From Terriglobia bacterium (GTDB lineage: Bacteria > Acidobacteriota > Terriglobia > Acidiferrales > UBA7541), in contig JAIQGD010000025.1 of NCBI GenBank assembly GCA_020072765.1, forward strand, positions 1 to 41,883: 41,883 nucleotides of DNA, in the 5' to 3' direction. The translations under genes and the position numbers were made by a program. The notes beneath the pieces are model-generated. The model was not told where the DNA came from and did not search any database. It saw only the letters and a program-made list of their open reading frames with translations. Numbering within the stretch: position 1 is the stretch's first letter; the number at the start of each line of letters is the position of its first letter. Shown here one piece after another: positions 1 to 7,870 of the stretch.

Positions 1-1066
1 CCAGCCGCGCGCGGAAGTAGCCGCCCACGACGTGTGTGTTCTCCAGCAGGTTCTCTTCTTCGATGACTTCGATTACGGCGCGCGCCGCCACCGACGTCAC
101 CGGGTTCCCGCCGAAGGTCGAGATCGTCAGCCCCTGGAACTTGTCCGCCAGCTCCGCCGTGGTGATCGTAGCGCCCACGGGAACGCCGTTGGCCATGCTC
201 TTGGCGCACGTGATAACGTCGGGCACCACCTCCCACTGCTCGATGCCGAACCATTTCCTGCCCGTTCGCCCGAAGCCGGTCTGCACCTCGTCGGAAATGA
301 ACAGCCCGCCGTACTCCTTCACGATCCGGTAGACGATTTTGAAATATTCCGGCGGTGGCGTGATGAAGCCCGCGACGCCCTGGATCGGCTCGGCGATGAA
401 CGCGGCGATCGACCCGCTGGTGCCGGTCTGGATCAGATTCTCGACGTCGCCGGCGCACGCCACGCCGCAATCGGGGTATTGCAAGTGCAGCGGGCAGCGA
501 TAGCAGTAGGGATTCACCGCGTGCGCGACGCCCACGCCGATCACCCCGCCCTTGCGCCACGCCGCCTGCCCGGTGATGCTTTTCGCCACGGCCGACGCGC
601 CCGCATAGCCGTGGCGCAGCGCCACCACGTCGTAGCTCGGTCCGGCCATGCGCGCCAGCAGGAGGGCGGCTTCGTTGGCCTCGGTGCCGGAATTGGTGAA
701 AAAGCTCTTCTGCAATTTTCCGGGCGTGATCTGCGCGAGTTTTTCGGCCAGCGCGACAATGGCCTCGTTGGGGAACAGCGTCGAGGTGTGCTGCAGCTTG
801 TCCACCTGCGCCTTGATCTTCGAGGTCACCTTGGGGTGGCAGTGGCCGACGCCGATGGTGACGATCCCGCCGAAAAAGTCGAGGTACTTGTTTCCCTCGA
901 CGTCCCACAAGTACTGCATCGAGGCGTGGTCCGCCACCAGCGGCTCCTGGTAGTAGTTGGTCACCGCCGGCCAGACGTATTCCTTGTGCTTGCGGACCAC
1001 CTCTTCGCTGCGGGTCGTTGTGGTTTTGGGCGGCATTGCGATTCTCAGGAGGCCCCGGCGCGCCAT
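1..1066 (-). CDS. Class III PLP-dependent aminotransferase (3' part beyond window)
   Basis: The reverse strand reads an open frame running off the left edge, so the C-terminus is missing. The protein shows class III (AGXT2/ornithine-GABA type) aminotransferase features: YLDFFGGIVTIGVGHCHP near residue 65, NSGTEANEAAL near 125, the cofactor-contacting DEVQTGFGRTG near 260 and the Schiff-base lysine in CAKSMANGVPVGATI near residue 289. Family members transfer an amino group from an amino acid or beta-amino acid to a keto acid in the cytosol; the substrate cannot be read from sequence. I chose ATG 1066 because GGAGGG lies 7 bases upstream; the ATG at 1036, 10 codons later, lacks a Shine-Dalgarno. 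An unusual cysteine-rich stretch (PYCYRCPLHLQYPDCGVAC) sits near residue 190. Confidence 0.88.
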   Translation of the reverse strand, partial: MARRGLLRIAMPPKTTTTRSEEVVRKHKEYVWPAVTNYYQEPLVADHASMQYLWDVEGNKYLDFFGGIVTIGVGHCHPKVTSKIKAQVDKLQHTSTLFPNEAIVALAEKLAQITPGKLQKSFFTNSGTEANEAALLLARMAGPSYDVVALRHGYAGASAVAKSITGQAAWRKGGVIGVGVAHAVNPYCYRCPLHLQYPDCGVACAGDVENLIQTGTSGSIAAFIAEPIQGVAGFITPPPEYFKIVYRIVKEYGGLFISDEVQTGFGRTGRKWFGIEQWEVVPDVITCAKSMANGVPVGATITTAELADKFQGLTISTFGGNPVTSVAARAVIEVIEEENLLENTHVVGGYFRARL

Positions 1067-1182
1067 CGCCGCACCCTCCGTCGAGTGAGTTTACCTTCCC
1101 GCTCCTCCCGCGGCAAGGGCGCGCCACCACGCTGGCGGCCCACCGCCTGCGAAACGTCGGATGCGATTCCCCGGACTTCCCG

Positions 1183-1188
1183 TATAAT
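1183..1188 (+). promoter_or_regulatory. Candidate -10 box for the YihY gene
   Basis: A perfect TATAAT lies 16 bases before the ATG at 1205, implying a very short leader. No convincing -35 hexamer is seen 16-18 bases upstream, so this is only a candidate. Confidence 0.35.
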
Positions 1189-1204
1189 CCCGCCGGGGTA
1201 ATCG

Positions 1205-2017
1205 ATGAAAGCCATAGTGCGACACCTGATCGGCGCGCTCCGCCGTGTCTTTCCCGAGTGCGTCACCCTGAGCCAGGCGATTGCCTTCAACATGTTCCTG
1301 GCATTTTTCCCCTTGCTGCTGCTGGCCCTGGGCCTGGTGGCTGGGACGTCGCTGTTCCACGACGCGTTGCGGGAAATTCCGGCCCGCCTCAGCCTGATTC
1401 TGCCGCCCGGCAGCTCCGAAGTGGTGACCGCCTATTTTGTGCGCAAGGTGGCCAACCCGTGGCGGTGGATCCTGCTGGGACTGGGCGGAACTCTGGCCGC
1501 CGGCACTCAGGTGATGGTGGCCTTCATGGAAGGCTTCCGCATGATCGAGGGGGATGTGCTGCGGCCCGGATACTGGCGGCGCCACTTCCGTGCCCTGGGC
1601 CTTCTGTGCCTGACGATTATTCCCATGCTGGCCGTGATCATTTTCACCGTCTTTGGCAGGCAGATGCGAGCCTGGCTGCTGCTGGAGACGGGCTCGGCCC
1701 TGCTGACGCGCGAACTCGATCTGGCCTTCTACGCCGCGGGCGTGTTTCTGCTGGCCATGGGTGTGCTGGTCCTGATGTACCGCATCGGACGTCCCGGTCA
1801 CGCCGGCTACCGCACTCTTCTGCCGGGTGCGGCGGTTTCCACCGTCCTGTGGTGGGCCGCCGACATCGGCTTCGGCTGGTATATGCGCAAGATGCCCTAC
1901 GACGTCGTGTATCGGGGGCTGGGCTCGGCCATCGGTTTGCTCCTGTGGATGTTCCTGACGGCGCTGATCGTCTTGTTTGGCGCCGCTTACAATGCCGAAG
2001 CCCTGGATCGCTCGTAG
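1205..2017 (+). CDS. YihY/BrkB-family inner membrane protein
   Basis: 270 residues, typical of the YihY/virulence factor BrkB family (once misassigned as ribonuclease BN). The N-terminus has the family opening (LSQAIAFNMFLAFFPLLLLA, residues 22-41), followed by five or so further hydrophobic segments near 95-110, 135-155, 175-195, 215-225 and 240-260. The C-terminal GLGSAIGLLLWMFLTALIVL then FGAAYNAE pattern is also characteristic. The molecular function is not established; members are integral inner-membrane proteins. It stands alone between a convergent aminotransferase upstream and a small orphan gene downstream. The start has only a weak GGGG upstream, but the family begins here. Confidence 0.9.
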   Translation: MKAIVRHLIGALRRVFPECVTLSQAIAFNMFLAFFPLLLLALGLVAGTSLFHDALREIPARLSLILPPGSSEVVTAYFVRKVANPWRWILLGLGGTLAAGTQVMVAFMEGFRMIEGDVLRPGYWRRHFRALGLLCLTIIPMLAVIIFTVFGRQMRAWLLLETGSALLTRELDLAFYAAGVFLLAMGVLVLMYRIGRPGHAGYRTLLPGAAVSTVLWWAADIGFGWYMRKMPYDVVYRGLGSAIGLLLWMFLTALIVLFGAAYNAEALDRS

Positions 2018-2219
2018 GCCCGCCGCACGGTTTGACCCATAGATCAGTTGCAGGACCACCGGGGTAGAGGCTACGCCTGCGCGGTGTGAGCGCGTGATAG
2101 GCGCGGCGATTGGCCGGAGAGCGCGGCTCGTGCGCAGGGCACCGTTCGGGGAACGTGTTAGACTACGTACATAGGTTGAATTCTTCAGTGGTGGAGAGTC
2201 ATCCACCGAGGGAGGCGCG

Positions 2220-2459
2220 ATGACTGAGATTCGCGTCGAATGTTACGCAGGATGGCGTCCCGACGAGCGGCCCCTCCGCTTCGCCATCCGGGGACGCCAG
2301 TTCGAAGTGCAGCAACTCGACGGACAGTGGTATACGCCCGAGGCCAGCTATTTCCGCGTCCGCGCCGACGACGGCAACTATTACGTCCTCCGCCACCACG
2401 AAGCCCAGGATTTCTGGACGCTGGACGGCTTCCGCTCTGCCCGCCACACATCCGGTTAA
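2220..2459 (+). CDS. Small conserved hypothetical protein (79 aa)
   Basis: A 79-residue soluble protein starting MTEIRVECYAGWRPDERP, with GGGAGG 5 bases before the ATG. It is rich in aromatic residues (Tyr, Trp, Phe) and charged residues, has no membrane segment and no cysteine pair, and looks like a short all-beta fold. Coding character is supported by the ribosome-binding site and by GC-rich third positions. I do not recognise a characterised family. Its neighbours (a YihY protein upstream and a transposase region downstream) do not suggest a function. Confidence 0.7.
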   Translation: MTEIRVECYAGWRPDERPLRFAIRGRQFEVQQLDGQWYTPEASYFRVRADDGNYYVLRHHEAQDFWTLDGFRSARHTSG

Positions 2460-2488
2460 CCGCAGGAACTGCCCCAACAGGAAAATTT

Positions 2489-2516
2489 TGGAGTGCGGCG
2501 GCTTGCCGCCGCTTTT
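2489..2516 (-). repeat. REP-like palindrome, left copy
   Basis: Core GCGGCGGC-TT-GCCGCCGC (2495-2512) preceded by TGGAGT and followed by TTTT. The 28 bases are the exact reverse complement of 2597-2624, so the two copies form a head-to-head pair. The same element recurs at 13498-13524 and, with one change, at 39188-39214. Confidence 0.8.
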
Positions 2517-2546
2517 CGGGGTGAAACAGAGCCGCGGGGACAGCCT

Positions 2547-2566
2547 GGGCGAGGCAAGCCTCGCCC
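2547..2566. repeat. REP-like palindrome, second family
   Basis: GGGCGAGGC-AA-GCCTCGCCC is a 9-bp perfect inverted repeat with an AA spacer, in the middle of the two outer palindromes. Half of it (CTTGCCTCGCCC) is repeated at 3258-3269, just past the transposase gene. A related element, CGGCGAAGC-AA-GCTTCGCCG, is at 13446-13465. Confidence 0.65.
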
Positions 2567-2596
2567 GGGCTTACGCCCCGGATTTTCCTCACGCGC

Positions 2597-2624
2597 AAAA
2601 GCGGCGGCAAGCCGCCGCACTCCA
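2597..2624 (+). repeat. REP-like palindrome, right copy
   Basis: AAAA then GCGGCGGC-AA-GCCGCCGC then ACTCCA; an exact inverted copy of 2489-2516. It lies about 50 bases before the start of the transposase gene, the usual arrangement of a REP/BIME array around a RAYT gene. Confidence 0.8.
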
Positions 2625-2677
2625 TATCACCTTTCTTGCCGAATGAGATAGAATGCGGGGGGAACCGGCCTACGACT

Positions 2678-3235
2678 GTGCCTGACTGGCCCCACAGTCC
2701 GTGTCATCATATGACTCACCGCGGAGCCTGCATGGTGACTGCGGGAACGTATCGAAAACTGCCGGTTTTCAATTCCAGATCGCGCCTCACGCTCCTGTGC
2801 GATGCTTTGCTGAAACTATCGCTCGAACATGGCTGGCAGCTTCAGGCCTGGGCGGTTTTCCCGAATCACTATCACTTTGTGGCTGTTCCGGCTTCCGGCG
2901 AACCCTTGCGCAATCTCATCGGCCACCTTCATTCCGTGACCGCCCGCGACATAAATCGGGCCGACCGCACCGCCGGCCGAAAGGTCTGGTTTCAATACTG
3001 GGAGACGAGCCTGACTTACCAGAACTCCTATTTCGCGAGGCTGCATTACGTCCATGATAATGCCGTCCGGCACGGTCTGGTGCGTCTGGCTTCTAATTAC
3101 CTGTGGTGTTCGGCGGGATGGTTTGAGCGCAAGGCAGCGCCGTCCTTCCGAAAAATGATCGCGAGTTTTCCGACAGACCGCGTTACCGTGTCGGACCCGT
3201 TCGAAGTGGGGACTGCGGATATCTCCGAAGATTGA
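2678..3235 (+). CDS. REP-associated tyrosine transposase (RAYT, IS200-like Y1 family)
   Basis: About 185 residues. The HUH metal-binding motif is present as FPNHYHFVAV, and the catalytic tyrosine is most likely in NSYFARLHYVHDNAV, matching Y1 transposases of the IS200/IS605 superfamily. The N-terminal PDWPHSP and internal GRKVWFQYW resemble single-copy RAYT proteins that cleave REP palindromes as single strands. Palindromes immediately upstream (2489-2624) and a half-palindrome downstream (3256-3270) are the expected substrates. I prefer GTG 2678, which begins the domain at PDWPHSP; ATG 2636 would add 14 residues and ATG 2711 would cut into the first strand. No IS200-type right and left ends with a partner tnpB are seen, so this is a domesticated-type RAYT rather than an active IS. 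Confidence 0.88.
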   Translation: MPDWPHSPCHHMTHRGACMVTAGTYRKLPVFNSRSRLTLLCDALLKLSLEHGWQLQAWAVFPNHYHFVAVPASGEPLRNLIGHLHSVTARDINRADRTAGRKVWFQYWETSLTYQNSYFARLHYVHDNAVRHGLVRLASNYLWCSAGWFERKAAPSFRKMIASFPTDRVTVSDPFEVGTADISED

Positions 3236-3255
3236 CGGTCAGAGAAACCTGATAT

Positions 3256-3270
3256 GGCTTGCCTCGCCCG
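3256..3270 (+). repeat. Half REP-like element downstream of the RAYT gene
   Basis: GGCTTGCCTCGCCCG matches one arm and spacer of the 2547-2566 palindrome in inverted orientation, so the transposase gene is bracketed by the same sequence family. It also lies just 3' of hppA, which ends at 3283. Confidence 0.5.
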
Positions 3271-3282
3271 GGGCCCGCGACC

Positions 3283-5742
3283 TTAGTTGCTCTCGGAGCG
3301 GATCCGCATTCCGTAGAACGAGCGGTAAACGAAGAAGAACGACACGGCAAAGAACACAGCGGCCAGAATGTGCGTCAGGTTGCTGTTCCCCTGCGAGGCG
3401 GTGAGCTGCACGGCCAATTCGACGGCCAGCAGCCCGAACAGCGTGGTGAACTTGATCACCGGGTTCAGCGCCACCGAGGACGTGTCCTTGAACGGATCGC
3501 CGACCGTGTCGCCGACCACCGTGGCGTCGTGCAGGGGCGTGCCTTTCTGCTTGAGCTCCACTTCCACGATTTTCTTCGCGTTGTCCCAGGCAGCGCCGGC
3601 ATTGGCCATGAAGATGGCCTCGTACAGGCCGAAGACGGCAATGGAGATCAGGTAGCCGATGAAGAAGAAGGGCTCGACGAACGCGAACGACAGCGCGGCG
3701 AAGAACACGGCGATGAAAATATTCAGCATGCCGCGCTGCGCGTATTTGGTGCAAATCTCGACGACCTTCTTGCTGTCCGTCACCGACGCTTTGTCCAGGC
3801 CTTCGAGCTTGATGTTGGCCTTGATGAACTCGACGGCGCGGTAGGCCCCGGTGGTGACGGCCTGCGTCGAGGCCCCGGTGAACCAGAAGATCATAGCCCC
3901 GCCGGTGATCAGCCCGAGCACGAACGGAGCGTGCAGCAGCGAAAGCATTTCGACGTTGGTCTTCAGCCCGTTGGTCAGCGCCATGATAATCGAGAAAATC
4001 ATGGTGGTGGCGCCGACGACGGCCGTGCCGATCAGCACCGGCTTGGCCGTGGCTTTGAAGGTGTTGCCCGCGCCGTCGTTGGCTTCCAGCAGGTGCTTGG
4101 CGCGCTCGAAGTTCACATCGATGTTGAAATCCTTCTTGAGTTCCTGGGCGACGTTGGGAACGCTTTCGATCATGGACAATTCGTACACCGATTGCGCGTT
4201 GTCCGTCACCGGCCCGTAGGAATCCACCGCGATGGTCACCGGCCCCATCCCGAGAAATCCAAAGGCCACCAGGCCGAACGCGAATACGGGCGCCGCGATC
4301 ATCAGATGCGCCAGCCCGCCCAGGCTGACCAAATATCCGATCGACATCAGGGCCACCATCGCCAAGCCCAGGTAATACGCGGAGAAATTGCCGGCCACGA
4401 ACCCGGAAAGAATCCCGAGCGACGCGCCGCCTTCCTGCGCCGACCGCAGCACCTCGCGCACGTGCCGCGAATCGACCGACGTGAACACCTTGACCAGCTC
4501 CGGAATCACCGCGCCGGCCAGCGTGCCGCAGGAAATGATGGTTGCCAGCCTCCACCACTGCGTGGTGTCGCCGCCCAGGTCGGGAATGATGTAGCGGGAA
4601 ATCAGGTAGGTCAACCCGATGGAGACAAACGATGTGATCCAGACCAGCGAGGTGAGCGGTGTCTCGAAGTTCATTTCATCGGCGTGCGCGAAGCGCGCGC
4701 GGGCGATGGCGGCGTTGAGGAAGTAGGCCGCCGCGCTGGCCACCAGCATGGCGATGCGCATCACGAAGATCCACACCAGCAATTGCACCTGCACCACCGG
4801 ATTCGGCACGCCCAGCAGAATGAAGGTAATCAGCGCCACGCCCGTCACGCCGTAGGTCTCGAATCCGTCGGCGGTGGGGCCCACCGAGTCGCCCGCGTTG
4901 TCTCCGGTGCAATCGGCGATCACGCCGGGATTGCGCGGATCGTCTTCCTTGATCTTGAAAACGATCTTCATCAGGTCGGAGCCGATATCCGCGATCTTGG
5001 TGAAAATACCGCCGGCGATGCGCAGCGCGGCCGCGCCCAGCGATTCGCCGATGGCAAATCCGATGAAGCACGGCCCGGCGTAATCGCCCGGCACAAACAG
5101 CAGAATGATCAGCATCATCATCAGTTCCACGCTGATCAGCATCATGCCGATGCTCATCCCCGCCTGCAGCGGAATCTGATAGATCGGGTAGGGCTTGCCG
5201 CGCAGCCCCGCGAACGCCGTCCGCGAGTTCGCAAACGTGTTCACGCGGATGCCGAACCACGCCACGCCGTAGCTTCCGAGAATTCCGACCACGCTGAAAA
5301 ACAAGATGAACGCGACCCGGACCGCTTCGTAGTGGAGCAGCACGCCGAAGTAGAGCACGATGATGGCGGCCACGAAGACCCACAGCAGGGCCAGGAACTT
5401 GCCTTGCGTCACCAGGTAGGTCTTGCACGTCTCGTAGATCAGCTCGGAGATCTCGCGCATGGCGCGGTGGACCGGCAGATTCTTCAGCCGGACGTACATC
5501 GTCAGGCCGAAGGCCAGGCCGAAGACGCAGAACGCGATGCCCCACAGCAACAGCCGGTGGCCATCCACACCGAGGAAGTTGACCTGCCGCAGATCGGGCA
5601 GCTTCAGCCCCGCCTCGCCAGCCCCTTCCGCGGCCTGCGCATGCGCGGCCGCCGCGCTCGCCAGCACCAGACCAGTGACTGCCGAACAGATTGTTGCCAG
5701 GCGGCGTAGCAGCCCGGACTTGCGTTCAAGGCACGTGCGCAT
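3283..5742 (-). CDS. hppA: Membrane-bound proton-translocating pyrophosphatase
   Basis: 819 residues, at the upper end of the family, with a signal-like hydrophobic N-terminus followed by about 16 membrane segments. It couples PPi hydrolysis to ion export across the cytoplasmic membrane. Substrate-site motifs are visible: DIGSDLMK near residue 260, EDDPRNPGVIADCTGDNAGD near 275-295 and the late SYGPVTDNA near 510. GNTFKATAKP near 560 has Lys at the position that carries Ala in potassium-dependent enzymes, so this should be a potassium-independent type. The first motif departs from the usual DVGADLVGKVE and appears one residue shorter before EDDPRNP, and DCTGDNAGDSVGP replaces the common DNVGDNVGDCAG, which marks a divergent clade. 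The start at 5742 has GGAGG 7 bases upstream. The gene is monocistronic. Confidence 0.95.
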   Translation of the reverse strand: MRTCLERKSGLLRRLATICSAVTGLVLASAAAAHAQAAEGAGEAGLKLPDLRQVNFLGVDGHRLLLWGIAFCVFGLAFGLTMYVRLKNLPVHRAMREISELIYETCKTYLVTQGKFLALLWVFVAAIIVLYFGVLLHYEAVRVAFILFFSVVGILGSYGVAWFGIRVNTFANSRTAFAGLRGKPYPIYQIPLQAGMSIGMMLISVELMMMLIILLFVPGDYAGPCFIGFAIGESLGAAALRIAGGIFTKIADIGSDLMKIVFKIKEDDPRNPGVIADCTGDNAGDSVGPTADGFETYGVTGVALITFILLGVPNPVVQVQLLVWIFVMRIAMLVASAAAYFLNAAIARARFAHADEMNFETPLTSLVWITSFVSIGLTYLISRYIIPDLGGDTTQWWRLATIISCGTLAGAVIPELVKVFTSVDSRHVREVLRSAQEGGASLGILSGFVAGNFSAYYLGLAMVALMSIGYLVSLGGLAHLMIAAPVFAFGLVAFGFLGMGPVTIAVDSYGPVTDNAQSVYELSMIESVPNVAQELKKDFNIDVNFERAKHLLEANDGAGNTFKATAKPVLIGTAVVGATTMIFSIIMALTNGLKTNVEMLSLLHAPFVLGLITGGAMIFWFTGASTQAVTTGAYRAVEFIKANIKLEGLDKASVTDSKKVVEICTKYAQRGMLNIFIAVFFAALSFAFVEPFFFIGYLISIAVFGLYEAIFMANAGAAWDNAKKIVEVELKQKGTPLHDATVVGDTVGDPFKDTSSVALNPVIKFTTLFGLLAVELAVQLTASQGNSNLTHILAAVFFAVSFFFVYRSFYGMRIRSESN

Positions 5743-6047
5743 CAGTAATCCTCCGTATAAAGTTCGTATTGGCTGCAGCCAGGCGCCCCGCCGCTTCCGT
5801 GCAGTGTTCGCACGGGGGCGCTCACACCTGTCAATTCCACAAAACCGGCTTCCATCCTCCGGATTAGGACTCCTGGAATAGGAGCCTCATATCGCGAGAA
5901 GTTCGCAAACGGAACCCCATCTTGTAGCAGGATTCGCCTCTTCCGTCAAGAAAAGCGCGTGTGCGGCACGAGGCGCTGGGCGGAGGTCAAAAGACGGCCA
6001 CAAGCCTATGATCCCACAGCCGTTACGAACCTGCAATCGCATCGGAC
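5743..6047. other. Intergenic leader of hppA (305 bp)
   Basis: It holds the hppA ribosome-binding site (GGAGG at about 5750-5754, minus strand). A TTGACA sits on the minus strand at 5829-5834 but has no good -10 partner. No RNA gene, palindrome family member or small gene is apparent. Confidence 0.5.
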
Positions 6048-7811
6048 TCAGTTGCGGCTGGCGGGCTCAGGGTCCGGCAGGCCGCAGGAGCCGTCGGCGC
6101 ATTCGGCGGCCGCGGGCTGGGCACGCCACTTGTCCACCGACGCGCTGGTCGTGTAGGCAAAGTCTGCGGCCTTCCACAGCGGGCTGGTTTCGCCGCCGAC
6201 GACGATGATGTTGATCATCTCGGGCTTGTTGTAGGGCGCGATCAGCGCGTCTTCCGGCAACTTCTTCCACGTGGCATACGGCTCCACGCCCTGCTCCGCC
6301 ATCGGACCCATAAGCATGTCGATCAAATCCGTCTTCCAGAATTGGCCGGAGGGGACCTTCACGTTTTCCGAAAGCCACCGGCAGTAGTCGATCTTGGTCT
6401 GAAAACCTTCGTTCTCCCGGAGGTTTCGGGCGACCAGCGGATCGAGGATCAGTGTCGCGGCGCCATAGAGCGCGGGCAGGGCTTTCAACTGGAGCGCCAT
6501 TTCTTCGCCGTGGGGCCGGTGCGACGCGCCGCCGCCCATGTTCAGCAAGCTCCAGCCGCGGAAAATGCTGATGACGCTTTCCTCGCTCTTAAAACCGTTC
6601 TGGACGTGGAACGGCTCCCAGACGCTGCGCTCCTCGTTTTCGGCGCAGCACATGTTGTTGTAGCCGAAGTTGTTGCCTTGCGAGGTCCACAGCGTTTTCC
6701 GGAGCCGCATGTAGCCCCAGTTGATGCTGAGCAGCGTCCAGGCGCGGCCGATCGCGGCATTGGCCAGGTTTCGCGGGCTGAACGCGCCGATGCCGGAGTT
6801 CATCCCGATTTCGTTGCGGATGGGCCCGTTGACCAGCAGCATGTTGGCAAAGGGCGTCGTCGAAGGCGTAATCGCCGGAAGCGTGGTGGACGCCACCGCC
6901 AGAATCACGGGCAAGTGTTCGGGACGCGCGCCGGCCATCACCGCGACGATGGCGACCATCTCCACGGTGAACTTCACGTGCTGTTTCGCGTCGGAGAGCG
7001 CGACTTCGCCGACCACTTCGTCGCGGGCGTGGCTGGTGCCGGCGAGCATCCGCTCGACGCGCTCCTCGGTGGGCAGCACGATGGGGAGCCCGTCGGTCCA
7101 GCCGCGGTCGTAGAACAGGCGCTGCAGATTATCTTCGGTGTCGGGTTCGAGCAGTGCCTGGCGCGCGCCCGTGTGCGACACGCCCTCGAGTTCGGAGGCG
7201 TCGGCATTGCCGTTCACGGGCTTTGTCAGCGCGTCGATCACTTCCAGGATGACTTGCCGGTTCGTGGCGGGGTCCTTGCCTTCGATGTAGCGCTGCAGCA
7301 CGGCGTCGGACATGCCGACGACGGGATGCGGGGTGTAGGTGAAGGGCAAGCGCACTCCGAAATAGCGCTCGTCATCCTTGACGCGCCCGAGGAACTCGAA
7401 GGTCGAGACGGGAGCCGTGGGGATGCCGTATTCCTGTTCGAGGGTCCGGCTGCAAGCGGCGACCGCCGCGGCGCAGCCCGGTCAACCGGCGACGCCGAGA
7501 ATCGCGGCGTCGCCTTTTTCCTTGATCTCCTTCCAGAGATCGTTCGTGTCGTCGCGGAAGATGAAGCCGGGCTTCCGCCGGCGCACGGTCTTCACGGCGG
7601 GCATGTGCTGGGCGAGCCACTGCTGCATCTGGTCGAGGAACTTGTAGCTGCCGCCGAACCCGGTGTCGACCAGATACACCGTCTTGCCGTTCAGTGTGTC
7701 GAGGCGCGGCGCCAGGTTCGACACGCCGCGGCTTTGCTGCGCGGGGCCCGCATCCGCGGTGACGATTTGCCGGCTTTCGGGATTCAGCGCCGATATGAGT
7801 CCAGTCTTCAT
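6048..7811 (-). CDS. UGSC-family selenoprotein A (in-frame TGA as Sec110)
   Basis: Two open segments (7811-7485 and 7481-6048) lie in the same frame, separated only by TGA at 7482-7484. Read through as selenocysteine this gives 587 residues. The first ~140 residues form the UGSC domain: LDTLNGKTVYLVDTGFGG near 34-51, then the redox site G-V-A-G-U-P-G-C (U110, C113) before EYGIPTAP. The remaining ~450 residues form a second conserved domain with GWTDGLPIVLPTEERV, NNMCCAENEERSVWEPFHV and GGETSPLWKAADF. The chain ends with C571-ADGS-C576-GLP, a possible resolving pair. The start has GAGGAG 7 bases upstream. The paralogue at 7871-9625 has its TGA at the same homologous position, and a bSECIS-like hairpin follows. 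The reaction is unknown; the motif implies thiol/selenol redox or reductase chemistry. Confidence 0.85.
7446..7481 (-). promoter_or_regulatory. Candidate bacterial SECIS element for gene A
   Basis: Directly after the TGA, the mRNA can fold with an outer stem CCGG(G)CUGC/GCAGCCGG and an upper stem GCGGC/GCCGC closing the loop GGUC. The loop begins 17 nucleotides after the UGA and has G in its first two positions, matching the known bSECIS rules (16-37 nt spacing, small loop with an early G). GC-rich coding sequence forms hairpins easily, so this is supportive rather than decisive. Confidence 0.65.
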
Positions 7812-7870
7812 GGAATGGCTCCTCGTGTTTCGAAACGGCCTTCAGGCCCTCTTGCACCCGGCACAGCGTC

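Noticed and set aside
3259-5709. Long open frame (816 codons) on the + strand opposite hppA
   Set aside because: It is a high-GC antisense shadow of hppA: His/Arg/Gln-rich, no recognisable domain, no ribosome-binding site.
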